Source: Piromyces finnis (taxonomy: Eukaryota > Neocallimastigomycota > Neocallimastigomycetes > Neocallimastigales > Neocallimastigaceae). From it: a DNA stretch of 64,000 nt. A program made the translations under genes and the position numbers. Shown one piece after another: positions 52,482-64,000 of this stretch (position 1 is the first letter of the stretch; the number at the start of each line of letters is the position of its first letter). Below the pieces are notes generated by a model that saw only the letters and a list, made by a program, of their open reading frames with translations, had not been told where the DNA came from and searched no databases. The stretch lies in NCBI GenBank assembly GCA_002104945.1, contig MCFH01000007.1:978001-1042000 (forward strand), written 5' to 3'.

Positions 52482-53740
52482 TCACTTTTTATCTTCATTA
52501 ATCATTTTAACCAAAATATGGAATAACGCATCAATCATACTTTTACCTATAATTATTTATAATATAAAAATTAGTGTTAGTATCTTTTATAAAAATACAT
52601 TGGGTTATTTTTTATAATCATAATATATATATTAATATATTTATTTCTCCACTTCTTTATTTTTTAATATTTATAAGCAAATTACCTTGAATTGATGATT
52701 TATAGGTAGAACCATTTAAAAATTTTGAATCTGGTTGAATTAAATCACTATCAATTAAATGATCACATTCATAGGATACGATTGAATGAATAACACTTTG
52801 ATTATCTTGATTTTCACATATTGTTTTTAAGCTACGTAATTCTTCGATAGTTGAATTGAACCAATTAATGGTACTTTCAAAATTTGGATTTTCAACATTG
52901 AATTTCTTTAGAATTTGTGGGTCATAAAGATTAGCTTCACTTTTGAATTTAGTATATTCTTTAATTAAATAGTCTGGCATAGTAATTTCACTTAAACCTA
53001 AAATAAGAAGATCGTATGACTTATCTTTGATAATATCGAAATTAGTACATCTTTTCTTTTCTTTATCATATTCACATTTCCAATCAAGTTTTTTAATTTG
53101 GGAAAAATCAATGGCTCTTTCATCAAGAGCCTTTTGGAAATCGGATTCAGAATAAGTAATACTATCTTGATGATTCTTAACACCCCAAAGGTAGGATTGT
53201 GAACTCCATTCGACAGTAGAGCTAATGGCACTTTGATTTAGATTCCAACGGAATGGACCAACTTCATAGTTAGAACTTGTATTAAATTTGAGGGATTCCA
53301 TAGGATAAGCACCATATTCAAATATATCATAGTTGATTAAAAATGCGGGATGATTAATACCAATAATTTCAACAACATCAATTTTATTAATAATATTATC
53401 ATTATTAATTAAATAATCTTTAATTTGGTCCATAATTCTGTTATTGTAGAGTGAGTTGGTTAATACTCTTCTTCCTAGGATTTCCCCATTTTTATTATAT
53501 AAACTTAAGTAACTTATTGTTCTTTGACCAATTGTATAGTAATAATCTTCTTCATCTTCTTCATATCTTTTATGAATGTTAGGCTTGGTTTTAACTAATG
53601 AAGATAAAAAGAGTGTAAGACCAAGACCTTTGAAACTATGACAATATTTTTAATAATAATAAATATATATTTAAAAAAGTTTTTTTATATTAAAATTACT
53701 ATAATAAATTTATATACCTAAACAATTTTTTAAGCAACAT
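52482..53740 (-). CDS. Uncharacterised 345-aa protein with hydrophobic N-terminus
   Basis: Not recognised. Three exons on the minus strand (53740-53718, 53635-52686, 52546-52482) join in frame to 345 residues. The N-terminus MLLKKLFSFKGLGLTLFLSS is basic then hydrophobic, compatible with a signal peptide or an organelle presequence. An acidic-Tyr patch EEDEEDYYY follows at about residue 34. The body contains LLILGLSEITMPDYL and several Trp residues, and is soluble in composition. Short first (23 nt) and last (65 nt) exons mean that simple ORF finding would call only 258 residues. It ends with MIDALFHILVKMINEDKK, a likely amphipathic helix. It is convergent with HydG. A hydrogenosomal or secretory role is possible from the N-terminus but unproven. 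Confidence 0.7.
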
Positions 53741-53930
53741 TTTATTATACTTCTTTATCTTTATTATTTTCTTATTCACAACTTAATTGAAAAACATGTT
53801 ATTAGTTTTATGCCTATAAAAAATATTATATTTTAAATGTTTTTAACTCATTTTCAATCCTCTTTAAAAAACTTTAATAAAAAATAAAAATTTTTAAAAA
53901 ATATTTTTTCTTCTCTATAATATATTTAAA

Positions 53931-54615
53931 TTTTTTTTTTTTTTTTTTTAACGGCATCAAATATTTTAAACTTTATTATTAATTTAATTAAAATTATAAT
54001 ACATGTAATTAAAAATTAAATATAAAAAAAAAAAAAATATGTTTAAATAAACACAAATGAATAAAAATTGGGTATAATGTATTCTAGTAATTTTAATTAA
54101 AGTAAGAAAGCCACTATCATACTAAAGTATAATAATTGTATTTGACTTCCAATGAGACACCGAGCCAAAAATCAAAATTTTGTCATGGAACAAAATTATG
54201 ATCTCCATTGGTTACGCTGGCCCTCCTGGCCTGTCTTACTGTTTCTTCAGTATTGACGCTCTTGGATGTTGCTTCAAACCTTTTGAACATTGACCATTGC
54301 TGGCCAATAGCAAAAGGCATGATTTTGGTTAGAAGTTCCGCGGTTACCGTCAAGAATGGTGTTCCTTCGTTAGTACCAGATTGAATCTGACGCTTACAAA
54401 GTTCTTTCCATTCCCTTGAATTGTAATTAATATTGTTAAAACTTCTTCCCCCGAGAAGGAATTTAAATATTTTACTGCACACACTAGAATAATCATACAC
54501 ATTAATATTCACCGGATTATTAGAACTATTACTATCATCAACTAAATTACTATCTAAATTAGAATTATTATCATCACTATTGCTATCATTACTAATATTA
54601 TTATTTCTATTACTA
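53931..54615 (-). mobile_element. 5'-truncated LINE-A with target-site duplication
   Basis: The minus strand contains the last ~450 nt of LINE-A coding sequence, from the Asn-rich stretch to the stop codon at 54183, then the full 3' UTR and an A tail (T-run 53931-53949). The 16-bp sequence CTATAATATATTTAAA flanks it on both sides (53915-53930, 54616-54631). This is a standard 5'-truncated product of target-primed reverse transcription. The C-terminal frame is open over 110 codons, and differences from the full element are few, so it is a recent insertion. Confidence 0.93.
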
Positions 54616-54631
54616 CTATAATATATTTAAA

Positions 54632-55256
54632 ATCTATTTCACTAATAATAGCATTATTTTAAAAAATATTAATAAAAATAAAAGTAATGATAATATATTT
54701 TATAATAAATACTATAAGTATCATTTAATAACCTTTAAAATATATAAATCTTTAAATATTTCCGTCCTTTTTAAAACTACTATTTTAAATAATTATCACA
54801 TCTAATTCTAAATTCTAAAACATATTTTCTTAATAAATTCTTTTTATTGTAACTTCCCATTCTAATTTCTAAAACATATTTTTCTCAATAAATTCTTTTT
54901 TATTACAATTTCTCAAATTCTATTTTATTTTTTATTATTCCATATTTTCTAAATACTACACACATATATTACCAACAACTTCTCTATTTACTTTTTAACA
55001 TCCTTAATTTTTAAAAACTTATATACATCTATATTATACTTTCCAAGTTACCTATATTTATTCATTATTTCCAAAATTTAATAAAATATAACCCGTATTT
55101 TTATTTAATACCAATTTATTGTACTTAATTTAACTTCTTGATGTTAAGAATTATTGAACACTTTAATAAATCAACGAAAGATAAATAACAATTATTTTAT
55201 GTGTTTTTTATTAGATTTATATATTCTGATAAATACAATATATCTGATCACATAAC
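54632..55256. other. Spacer downstream of uL14
   Basis: AT-rich sequence with two diverged copies of a segment around ATTCTAAAACATATTTT (near 54810 and 54860). No gene. Confidence 0.5.
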
Positions 55257-56115
55257 TTAAACGACGGTACCTATTAATATATAAATAATTAAATAATTAG
55301 AAATTTTAATTTTATAATTTAAATTAATTAAAATAGTATCAAATAATTACCAGAGTTAGAAGCAATCTTTGGCCATAAATCGGTACATTCCTTACCGACT
55401 GGACCAGTAATGGCAGAACCCTTCATTTCACCCTTTGGGTTAACAATAACACCAGCGTTATCTTCGAAGTAGATGTAGACACCATCTCTTCTTCTCCAGG
55501 CCTTTCTTTGACGGACAACGACGGCTGGCATAACCTTCTTTCTTAATTCTGGCTTACCCTTCTTAACTGTAGCAACAACCATATCACCAACACCAGCGGC
55601 TGGGAGTCTGTTAAGACGAGCGTGGATACCGTTAACGGCAACAATGTATAAGTTCTTAGCACCAGAGTTATCGGCACAGTTTAAAACGGCACCGGTTGGA
55701 AGACCAAGAGTCATACGGTACTTGTTTCCAGAAGCTGCGGCTCTTCCTATATAATTATATTTAATAAATTATATTTATTATTATTTATAATTTATTAATT
55801 AGTTTATCTATGAAGTAATTATACTTTAAGTTTTGCTTTCGCTTAATGATACAAAATATTTGCACTTTATATACTAATCATTTATATAATTATTAAAATG
55901 CTTATTTTATTACAAACAAAATTATGCGATAAAATAACTCATTAACATAAAACTCTTATATAAACATTATATAATCAAATAAATTTTTTATATTTTTATT
56001 TGATATATAAATATCATTAATACATTTCATTTTATATTTAAAAATTAAATTCATATTCATTAAAAAATATAAAAACATCAATTCATTCATCCATTTTCTA
56101 ACCTCTTTTAGACAT
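55257..56115 (-). CDS. RPL23: 60S ribosomal protein uL14 (RPL23)
   Basis: Three exons on the minus strand (56115-56103, 55746-55351, 55270-55257) give 140 residues, the same length as human RPL23. The protein starts [20 protein letters not shown] and contains [71 protein letters not shown] and [18 protein letters not shown], all hallmarks of uL14. It sits on the 60S subunit interface near the sarcin-ricin loop. The first exon is only 13 nt and the last 14 nt, so both ends fall outside simple ORFs. Intron 1 (356 nt) has the less usual donor GTTAGA; both introns are phase 1. Codons are strongly biased, and local G+C is higher than in the flanks. Intron-rich ribosomal genes are normal in fungi. 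Confidence 0.96.
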
Positions 56116-57331
56116 GTCTACAGTATTATATTATCGAGAAATACAACAAAAAGAGAGAAAAAAAAGTATAACACATGTGTGTTTTCTTGTTATTGAGAAA
56201 TAGCTAATTGATTGGTCTGGTAATTTGATTGGCCAATAACCATTATATATATATTATATCTATTATTTTTCATATTAAAATTTTCATTTTTTAATACATA
56301 CATATAAGTTAAATACGTTTTTCTACGTATTACATTTTTTTTTAAAATTTGATTTTTAATAAATAAATAATGGCGAAGTACTTTTTATTATATTGAGATG
56401 GTTAGGTTATTTAAAGATTAATTATTAGAATATTTATGTATGGTTTTATATAAAGAAAATAATGATCTTGCTCATGTACATTATTGTTTATAAAAATAAT
56501 AGTGTATTATATTATGACACTAATTATTATTATAAAAGTTGATATTTAATAAAAATATATTTATATATATTATATTATATTATATTAAATTCTAGTGTTT
56601 AAAATAATAATATGTTATTATAATAAAAAAAAGACTTAAATATGAATGTAAGGATTATCTAAATTAGAAATCAAAATAATTATTTAAAAAAAAAATTATA
56701 ATTAATAAATTAAGAAGATATTTTTTAAATTTAAATTAATAAAACATTTTTTTTTAAAATGATAGATAATAAAATAAAAAGGAATAATTAAATTTTATAT
56801 TAAAATTTTTGATAATAATTTTTTATAGATAAAAAATTGTTTTTTTTTCCACTTTGAAAATTAAATATTAAATGGTATATTAAAATTTCTTTAAATAAAA
56901 AATAATATTTAAAAATAGTTTATTTTTATTTCTTCTTCTTCTTCTTCTTTTTTTTTTTTTTTCTAAAATAAATTTTACTTTTTTAACTTTTTTCTTGGGT
57001 AAAAAAGAAAATAAAAAGAAAAAATATTGAAGAGTTACTCACAGAATAATAATAAGAATTATTAATGAAGTCAACATAAAGCAATATTTGTATATGTAAA
57101 TAGTAATTCTGATTAATTTTAAACTTTTTATTAATTTTAATTAGTAATGTAATGCATTATTTATTAATAAACAATTAATTATATTATATACCATATACGC
57201 TATACTTCTTATATATTAATAATAATAATTATAAATAATATTTAAAAAAAATCAAATAATTATACATAATAATGTTAAATTATATATTACAAAATTTTAA
57301 CAGTAAAAAAAAATATAAATACTATTTAGTT

Positions 57332-57364
<33 letters not shown>

Positions 57365-57386
57365 GGAAAACAAATAACATAAATAA

Positions 57387-57425
<39 letters not shown>

Positions 57426-57480
57426 ATATATGAATGAATAAACAATAAACTAAGTCATAAAATAAAAATATAAAATAAAA
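56116..57480. other. Shared upstream region of uL14 and the SulP gene
   Basis: A divergent intergenic region of 1.36 kb serving uL14 (minus) and the SulP transporter (plus). It holds T- and A-runs and an AAAT array at 57386-57427 just before the SulP start. No promoter motif stands out and no gene is seen. Confidence 0.5.
57386..57427. repeat. (AAAT)n microsatellite near a start codon
   Basis: About 10 AAAT units, about 55 nt upstream of the SulP start codon, probably in the 5' UTR. Confidence 0.9.
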
Positions 57481-59674
57481 ATGGAAAGTCCAATTAATTC
57501 CAATAATGAAGTGGAAGGAGCATTAAATGCACCTATCACAGAAACAACTCCTTTAATTAATGAGAGAAGACCATCATATTGTATGAATTAAAAATCATTA
57601 ATCTTTTTGTGAAATAATATTTTAAGATAAAATTGAATATCTAAAATCTTTATTTTTATTTTTTTTTTGAATTATATTAATAACAGTATTTTAACTGAAT
57701 AATTATTATATTTATTTATTAAAACTTCTTATAATTATTTTTAAAATTAAAGATAGATATGAACGTAAAAAGAGATGGAATATAATAAAGTATTATGTTC
57801 CTGTATTAAGTTGGTTACCTAAATATTCATTTAGAGATTTACAATTTGATATTTTATCCGGTTTAACTATAGGTTCTGTTTTAATTCCACAGGGTTTATC
57901 TTATGCATCAAATTTAGTGAAAATTAATCCAATATATGGTCTTTATTCTTGTATTGTTCCAGTTTTAATATATGCTTTACTTGGTACCTCACGGTATTGT
58001 ATTTTATTTATATTGGATTGGAATTATATATTCCATTTATAAACTTATTATATATATATATATTTATACATTATTATATTTTATTACTATTTTTTTTTAT
58101 TAATATTTATTATTTATTATAATAAAAGTCAAATATCAATTGGACCAGAAGCAGTTATTTCTATTATGACAGGATCAACTATATCGGAATACATTAGAAG
58201 AAATTCTGCAGAATTTGCAAATTCAGATGATATGAATGAACATCGTGCTGAGTTAGCATTTTTGATTACAGCAATTGTTGGCATTTTAACTTTAATTTTT
58301 GGTCTTTTTCGACTTGGATTTTTAGATTCAGTATTGTCAAGAGCACTTCTTACTGGATTTACATCTGCAGTTGCTACTGTTATTTTTTTTGAACAAACAC
58401 CACTTCTTTTAGGTATTTCTTCTTCATATGAAACTACTTCTCCTATTGAAAAATTTATTTATATAATGAAGCATTATTTGGGAGAGTGTGACAAACGGAC
58501 AATTATTATATCAGTAGTGTGTATTCTCTTTTTACTTATATTTGATATTTTAAAAGGTTTATTTAGAAAAAGTACAGCCATACAACGCTTCCCTCACATT
58601 TTAGTAATTGTTCTAACAACTATATACTTGTCAGCTTATTATGATTGGAATGGAAAAGGTATTAGCATTTTAGGAAAAGTTAATACCGATGTCTCTATTA
58701 AACATCCAGTATTTAGTATAAAAAGAATTAATGGTCTTTTTGTACCATCCATATTAATTGCTGTCATTGGTTTTGTGGAAGCGTTAATTATAACCAAAAA
58801 ATATTCTTCAAAATACAAATATTCTGTGTCTCCTAATCGTGAATTAGTTGCTTTTGGTTCTTTAAATATAGTTGGATCATTTTTTGGTGCTATGCCAACA
58901 TATGCTTCTCTTTCACGTTCGAGAATTAATGATACCTCCGGTGGTAAATCACAGGTTAGTGGAATTGTTGCTTCTGGTGTCATCTATTGTACTATTAAGT
59001 ATTTATTGAAATATTTTGAGTACTTACCTGTACCTGTGATGGCTTCCATAATTTCTGTTGCTGCTTTAGGGTTAATTGAAGTGAAAGATATCATTTATTT
59101 CTTTAAGGTTAGATCTGTTAGTGATATTTTATTAATGCTTCTCATTTACTTTACTACTATCTTTTTTTCAATTTCGGATGGTATCCTTATCAGTGTTTCT
59201 CTTTCTCTTTTATTAGTAGTAAGAAAAACAACAACACCAAGATTAAAAGTCCTTGGTAAATATAAAGTAATTGATGAAAAAACTGGTTTAGAAAAATTTA
59301 AATTTAAAAGTGTTAAAAAGGACAAGTCACTCAGAAATAATTCTGAATCAATAGATGATGGTGATAAATATAAAGTAGAACAAATTGAAGGTGTTTTAAT
59401 TATTAGTTTTGGTGATAATTTATTTTTTGGTAATACTGGTCAATTAAAGGAAAGGTTTAGACGTATTGAAGTTTATCGTCAAATTGGTATTCATCCTGGA
59501 GAAGATCCACATATGCTTGATCCAGATTATGAAAATCATCCAATCCAAGAAATTATTCTTGATTTCAAGAATGTTGGTTCTATTGATGCCTGGTAAATTA
59601 TTATTATATATTTTTATTTAATAATAGTAATATTTACACTATTTACTATATAATATAGTATAAATTTAAATTAA

Positions 59675-59709
<35 letters not shown>

Positions 59710-60479
59710 CAACACAAATTCTTTCAGAGATAATTCAAGATTATCATGAAAGAAATATTGGTGTATCCATTATTAAATTGAATGAGTGTTGTAAGAAACA
59801 ATTTAAAAACTCTGGACTTTATGATAAAATTGAAAGTAATCGTTACTTTAATAAAATCAGTGATTGCTTAGATGCTCTTTCTGTTTATGAACCTGGTTTA
59901 CCTCATGGCGTGAATTGGAAAGTAAGTAAAGGTATTATTTATCCTAGAGATGGTACTAATCATGCTATTCATGATGGTACTTCCATACAATGGGATTCTT
60001 CTGGTAATATATTAGGAAGTTCTTTTTCATCGTTGGAATCTTCTCAAAGTCATGAGAATTTTGAAAACAATTTTATTCGTTATCGTTTAAGTCGAAAACC
60101 ATCAAATTTTGTTAATCCTTCAAGTCAAAATAAAAACCATAGTATTTATATCAATGAACAATATGATGAACCATTACCGATTACTGATTCTAATTTTAGT
60201 ACCAACACTAATATTAATACTAATCACCATCAACGTTTCACAAGCAATAATAGTAATATTACCAATTTACGATCTGGAGCTCATCAAAACCAAAACGATA
60301 GTTTTAATTTAATGAATAATACTAATATTTGGGGAAATGGTTCAGAATCTGATGCTAATAACATAAGTTTAAATTTTGATATTACTAATCAAATATTTAA
60401 TCCTAACAACGATGATGTTTTTAATCAAACGAGTGTATGGGATTCTAAATCAGTAAAATCAAATTTTAATAATTCATAG
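57481..60479 (+). CDS. SLC26/SulP-family anion transporter with STAS domain
   Basis: Four exons (57481-57580, 57753-57993, 58129-59592, 59708-60479) join in frame to 858 residues. The SulP membrane domain starts with YYVPVLSWLPKYSFRDLQFD and the signature LSGLTIGSVLIPQGLSYA, followed by NPIYGLYSC and IYALLGTSRQISIGPEAV; many hydrophobic spans follow to about residue 460. A STAS domain begins near 530 (GVLIISFGDNLFFGNTGQL) and contains LDFKNVGSIDACATQILSEI, which is restored only by joining exons 3 and 4. The C-terminal ~170 residues are Asn/Ser-rich and unstructured. SulP proteins carry sulfate, bicarbonate or other anions; the substrate here is not decided by the sequence. The protein is longer than most fungal relatives because of the tail. 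Intron 3 ends in a TA repeat directly before its AG. Confidence 0.92.
59677..59706 (+). repeat. (TA)n run at a 3' splice site
   Basis: About 15 TA units end immediately before the AG at 59706-59707 of SulP intron 3, in the place where a pyrimidine tract would normally lie. Confidence 0.85.
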
Positions 60480-60935
<456 letters not shown>

Positions 60936-60937
60936 CT

Positions 60938-61151
60938 TTGAGGGTTGTTCTCATCATTAAGCATCCTTCGTTAATAAAGGCTCAAGGAGATCATTGGTGT
61001 AGGTAGTTCAGTCTTGTATTAAAGAATATCGTTAGTTAAAAGCAATATCCATATATGATATGGCAATGTACAATAATGTACAATCATATACCTACCATAT
61101 ATAATTCAGGGGGTTAGATGAGGATATATGGAAATCTAAAAAAAAAAAAAT
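60938..61151 (+). mobile_element. SINE-like element with A tail
   Basis: An island of about 210 bp with higher G+C, starting TTTGAGGGTTG and ending AAATCTA followed by 13 A. Its start resembles the mid-body of SINE 1 (TTGAGAGGGTTG), its end resembles the AGTCTA-An end of SINE 1 and LINE-B, and it contains GATATGGCAA (61057-61066) followed by a TGTACA-ATAA-TGTACA hairpin, echoing the TATGGCAAA-plus-hairpin arrangement of SINE 1 and LINE-B. It may be a 5'-truncated or third SINE type. No target-site duplication was found. Confidence 0.55.
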
Positions 61152-61153
61152 TA

Positions 61154-62990
61154 TTAATAATAAAATCAATATAATAAGTTAAAAAAAGAAATTAAAATTT
61201 TTTTACATATTGTGGTGTGGATGAATAGAGGGTTACACAAAAATATATAGTTTTTTATTTATAACTTTTATTATGTTTATTTATTCTGTTAAAATTTATC
61301 AAAATGTTAAATATTTTTTTTTTTTTTTTTATTTTAGTTTTTCATTTATTGTCAGGAATCATTAAAGAAAAATAGCCATTTTATTTATTAAGTTAAATAG
61401 TGATTTTAAAATATAGAACATAAAAAAATTACTTTAAAAAAATATGAGAAAAATATAATAAATAAGGTTTATTATATTAACAAGAAATAAATGAAAGGTT
61501 TTGTTTTAAGGTTTAAAAATAAAATATTTTTTGTTGAAAAATTAGTTTGAATGCTTATGCTCATAACCATCTTTATAATTAATAGATAACATATATATAT
61601 AATGAGATAAAATATAGAAAAGTGTTGATTATTTTCATAATAAAATAAAATTGAAGTAACAATTTTTTATTTCTTATAAACCTTATAATATAAAGTTTAT
61701 AAGTATTATGGATTATTTTCATAATAAAATAAAATTGAAGTAACAATTTTTTATTTCTTATAAACCTTATAATATAAAGTTTATAAGTATTAAACTAAAT
61801 TTATATTTCATTTTCATTATTAATAATAATATTTTTATAATGGAATAAAAATTTTGATTGAGTATTTTTAAAAAGAAAGTTAAATAATATTCTTTTTTTA
61901 ATTAAATGAAATTTATAAATGTGCTACTTTGTGAATTATATTTTAAATTCATGAAATTTAAGAGGTTCATCAAATAAATTAATTCAAATATGTTATTTTT
62001 ATGAGTATAATTGAAATAACAAGAAATTTAAGTTTATTTTATACTAAATGATAAAAATAAGATTTATTAATATTATTTAATTACAATTCAAAAATCTACT
62101 AACAAATTATAATAATATAATAATAATAATAATAATAATAATTATTATTATTTGTATAATTATTACTGTATCATTATATAGTAATAATATACACTACATT
62201 AATTATTGCTGTATATATTATTTCATAATTAATAGTTAATATATATTTTGAATATTATTGTTATAATACACTTAACATTTAAATTTTGGTTTATAATTTT
62301 TTAAGTATTATATTGTGAAAAACCTATTTTTATTTTATTGTGACATATTTTTATTTTTATAAGTCTTAAATCAATTAATGTAATTTTTAACAATCAAATA
62401 TTTTTTTGTCTTTTTTTATTTTTTTTATTTTTATTTTATTACTATAATTTTTTTTAATAAATAAAAATATGAATTAAAAGCAAATACTATCAGTATTTTT
62501 CAAATAAAATATAAGAAACTACATCTTTATTTTAGATAAGCATTAAATAAAATATTAAACTTTATATATATATAATTACAATATCCAAAAACCTGAAAAA
62601 CGAAACGACATCATCAGAATTTTAAGCAATTTTTATTTAATATTATTTTGCATCTACTTTAGAAAATTTCTTTGAAAAAAAGTGATATATGTATACTAGA
62701 GGAAAATAAATATTTTAAATAATAATTATTATTATTATTATTTTTTCATAAAAGAAAAAGAAAAAAAAAACATTTTACAAATATAGAATAGAATTATAAT
62801 AATATAATCTTTATTAAAATAAAAAATATATATACAAATAAATAATAAATAATAAAAAAGAAACTGTAGAAGTAATTATTTATTTAGTTATAAAAAAATA
62901 TAGAAGAAACAATAATATCTATTTAATAATTATCGAAAGAAAGTAACAAAAATCACAATAGCATATAAAGTTTTATTTATAAAACAAATT
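61154..62990. other. Gene-free spacer before the pseudokinase gene
   Basis: AT-rich, with the 84-bp tandem duplication at 61627-61789 and ATT/AAT runs near 62110-62150. No gene. It includes the promoter of the STRAD-like gene. Confidence 0.5.
61627..61789. repeat. 84-bp perfect tandem duplication
   Basis: Two direct copies at a period of 84 bp without visible differences. Each ends in a near-palindrome of about 31 nt, CTTATAAACCTTATA facing TATAAAGTTTATAAG. Confidence 0.92.
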
Positions 62991-64000
62991 ATGGAGACAT
63001 CAAAAATTGGAACGCTGAATACACAAAATAATGAAGAAAATGACCTTTTTGCTGTAATTATTTCAAGCCTTTTTCATTTATACATAATTTGAAAATTCTT
63101 ATAAATATTTTCATATTAGTGAAAATTTCTATTAATTCAAATAATATTTTATTTTATTATATTGTATTATAATTATATTTATTTGAAATATAAAACCAAT
63201 ATATTTATTATATTTTCATCGAAAAAATAAAAATAAAAGAAAAAAAATGTTTTTATTACCACAACAAAATATTCGACAGATATAGCCCAATATGAATTAA
63301 TTAGTCCAATTGGTGGAGTAGATGATATATCTTATTTATATTTAGCTTTATATATACCAACAAATGAATTTGTTGCTCTAAAATATACTGATTTAACTAT
63401 TTCGGTAGATTTTGCATTAATACAAGAACTAGAAGTATGTTAATAATTATTCATTTCTTATATTCAGTATTCAGTAGAAATTATAGATATTATAAATAAA
63501 AATAGGTTTTATTAAATTAATAAAAGTTTAGAGGATTTTAAGAGAATTATATATGAAAATCTTTATTTTTTTTTTTTTTTGCTTATGTATAATATTAAAA
63601 TATTAAAATCATATATTTTTTTAATTATTAACTTAAATAGAATACTATAGTAAATACTCATTTATTAAAGCATCCCAATATTTTACCATATTATACTGAT
63701 TTTATCGAAAATGATCGATTATGGACAGTAACATATCCTATGAAAGCTGGTAAATAAAATTATTTTTGAAAAACTATATTAATGTATTAATATTTATAAA
63801 AAATTGAACCAATTTATTTCTAATATATTGAAATAAATTATATATTTTACATTTTTTTATAGGAGCTTGTTCTACTATATTAAAAGATTACTTTCCAGAT
63901 GGTTTTTCAGAAATGATGGCTTCATCCATTTTAAAAGAAGTATTAAAAGCTGTATATTATCTTCATAGCAATAACTTAGTTCATAAGTAAATAATAAAAT
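62991..64000 (+). CDS. STRAD-like STE20-family pseudokinase, 5' part
   Basis: Partial gene cut by the window end. Exons at 63240-63434, 63641-63749 and 63863-63986 join in frame and encode the N-lobe and start of the C-lobe of a protein kinase fold: YELISPIGGVDD, EFVALKYTDL (Lys kept), HLLKHPNILPYYTDFIENDR, LWTVTYPMKAGACSTILKDY, and ILKEVLKAVYYLHSNNLVHK. The pattern, with a degenerate glycine loop and -LW-VT-PM-AG-, is that of STRAD, the pseudokinase that activates LKB1 with MO25. The catalytic HRD would read VHK plus whatever follows the last intron, so loss of the catalytic Asp is likely but not visible. A first exon 62991-63053 (METSKIGTLN...) fits in phase 0 with an acceptor at 63239, whose pyrimidine tract is poor, so the N-terminus is tentative. 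An active STE20 kinase cannot be ruled out. Confidence 0.7.

Overview
The window looks like nuclear DNA of an anaerobic gut fungus (Neocallimastigomycota; Piromyces, Neocallimastix and Anaeromyces are examples). The evidence is extreme A+T richness, long ATT and ATTT microsatellites, Asn/Ser-rich low-complexity protein segments, short GT-AG introns, and a nuclear gene for the [FeFe]-hydrogenase maturase HydG carrying an organelle-targeting presequence, which implies a hydrogenosome. The genus cannot be told from the sequence alone.

Layout. 1.35-2.39 kb: an RRM-RGY-RRM RNA-binding protein resembling yeast Sbp1. 2.9-11.1 kb: a nest of non-LTR retrotransposons, namely a nearly complete LINE (family A) with tandem 5' monomers and a 42-nt A tail, flanked by two fragments of its own family, then a decayed LINE of a second family (B). 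12.1-14.7 kb (minus): a six-exon ZZ-zinc-finger/EF-hand protein. 19.3-20.7 kb (minus): an Angel/CCR4-type nuclease. 20.7-34.7 kb: a gene-poor stretch holding one tRNA-derived SINE. 34.7-38.7 kb: a two-exon gene fusing a MYND zinc finger to a complete presenilin-type aspartyl protease. 39.0-40.3 kb: a second family-B LINE derivative with a perfect target-site duplication. 41.1-43.1 kb (minus): a DUF829/TMEM53-like alpha/beta hydrolase. 46.1-46.8 kb (minus): a DNL-type zinc-finger protein (Zim17/Hep1-like organellar Hsp70 escort). 47.7-48.3 kb: a second SINE, minus strand. 49.8-51.7 kb: HydG. 52.5-53.7 kb (minus): an unrecognised 345-aa protein. 53.9-54.6 kb (minus): a 5'-truncated family-A LINE with a target-site duplication. 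55.3-56.1 kb (minus): ribosomal protein uL14. 57.5-60.5 kb: an SLC26/SulP anion transporter. 60.9-61.2 kb: a further SINE-like element. 63.0 kb to the end: the start of a STRAD-like pseudokinase gene.

The genes form no operon-like unit, but HydG and the Zim17-like protein are both probable hydrogenosome proteins about 3 kb apart. The clearest functional network is among the mobile elements: two SINEs share a tRNA-derived head and body, but each carries a 3' segment matching a different LINE family of this window. That suggests a modular SINE system whose 3' parts were taken from the LINEs that mobilise them. The most unusual host gene is the MYND-presenilin fusion.

Exon boundaries were worked out by hand from GT-AG sites, reading frame and family homology. 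No alignment or database search was possible.
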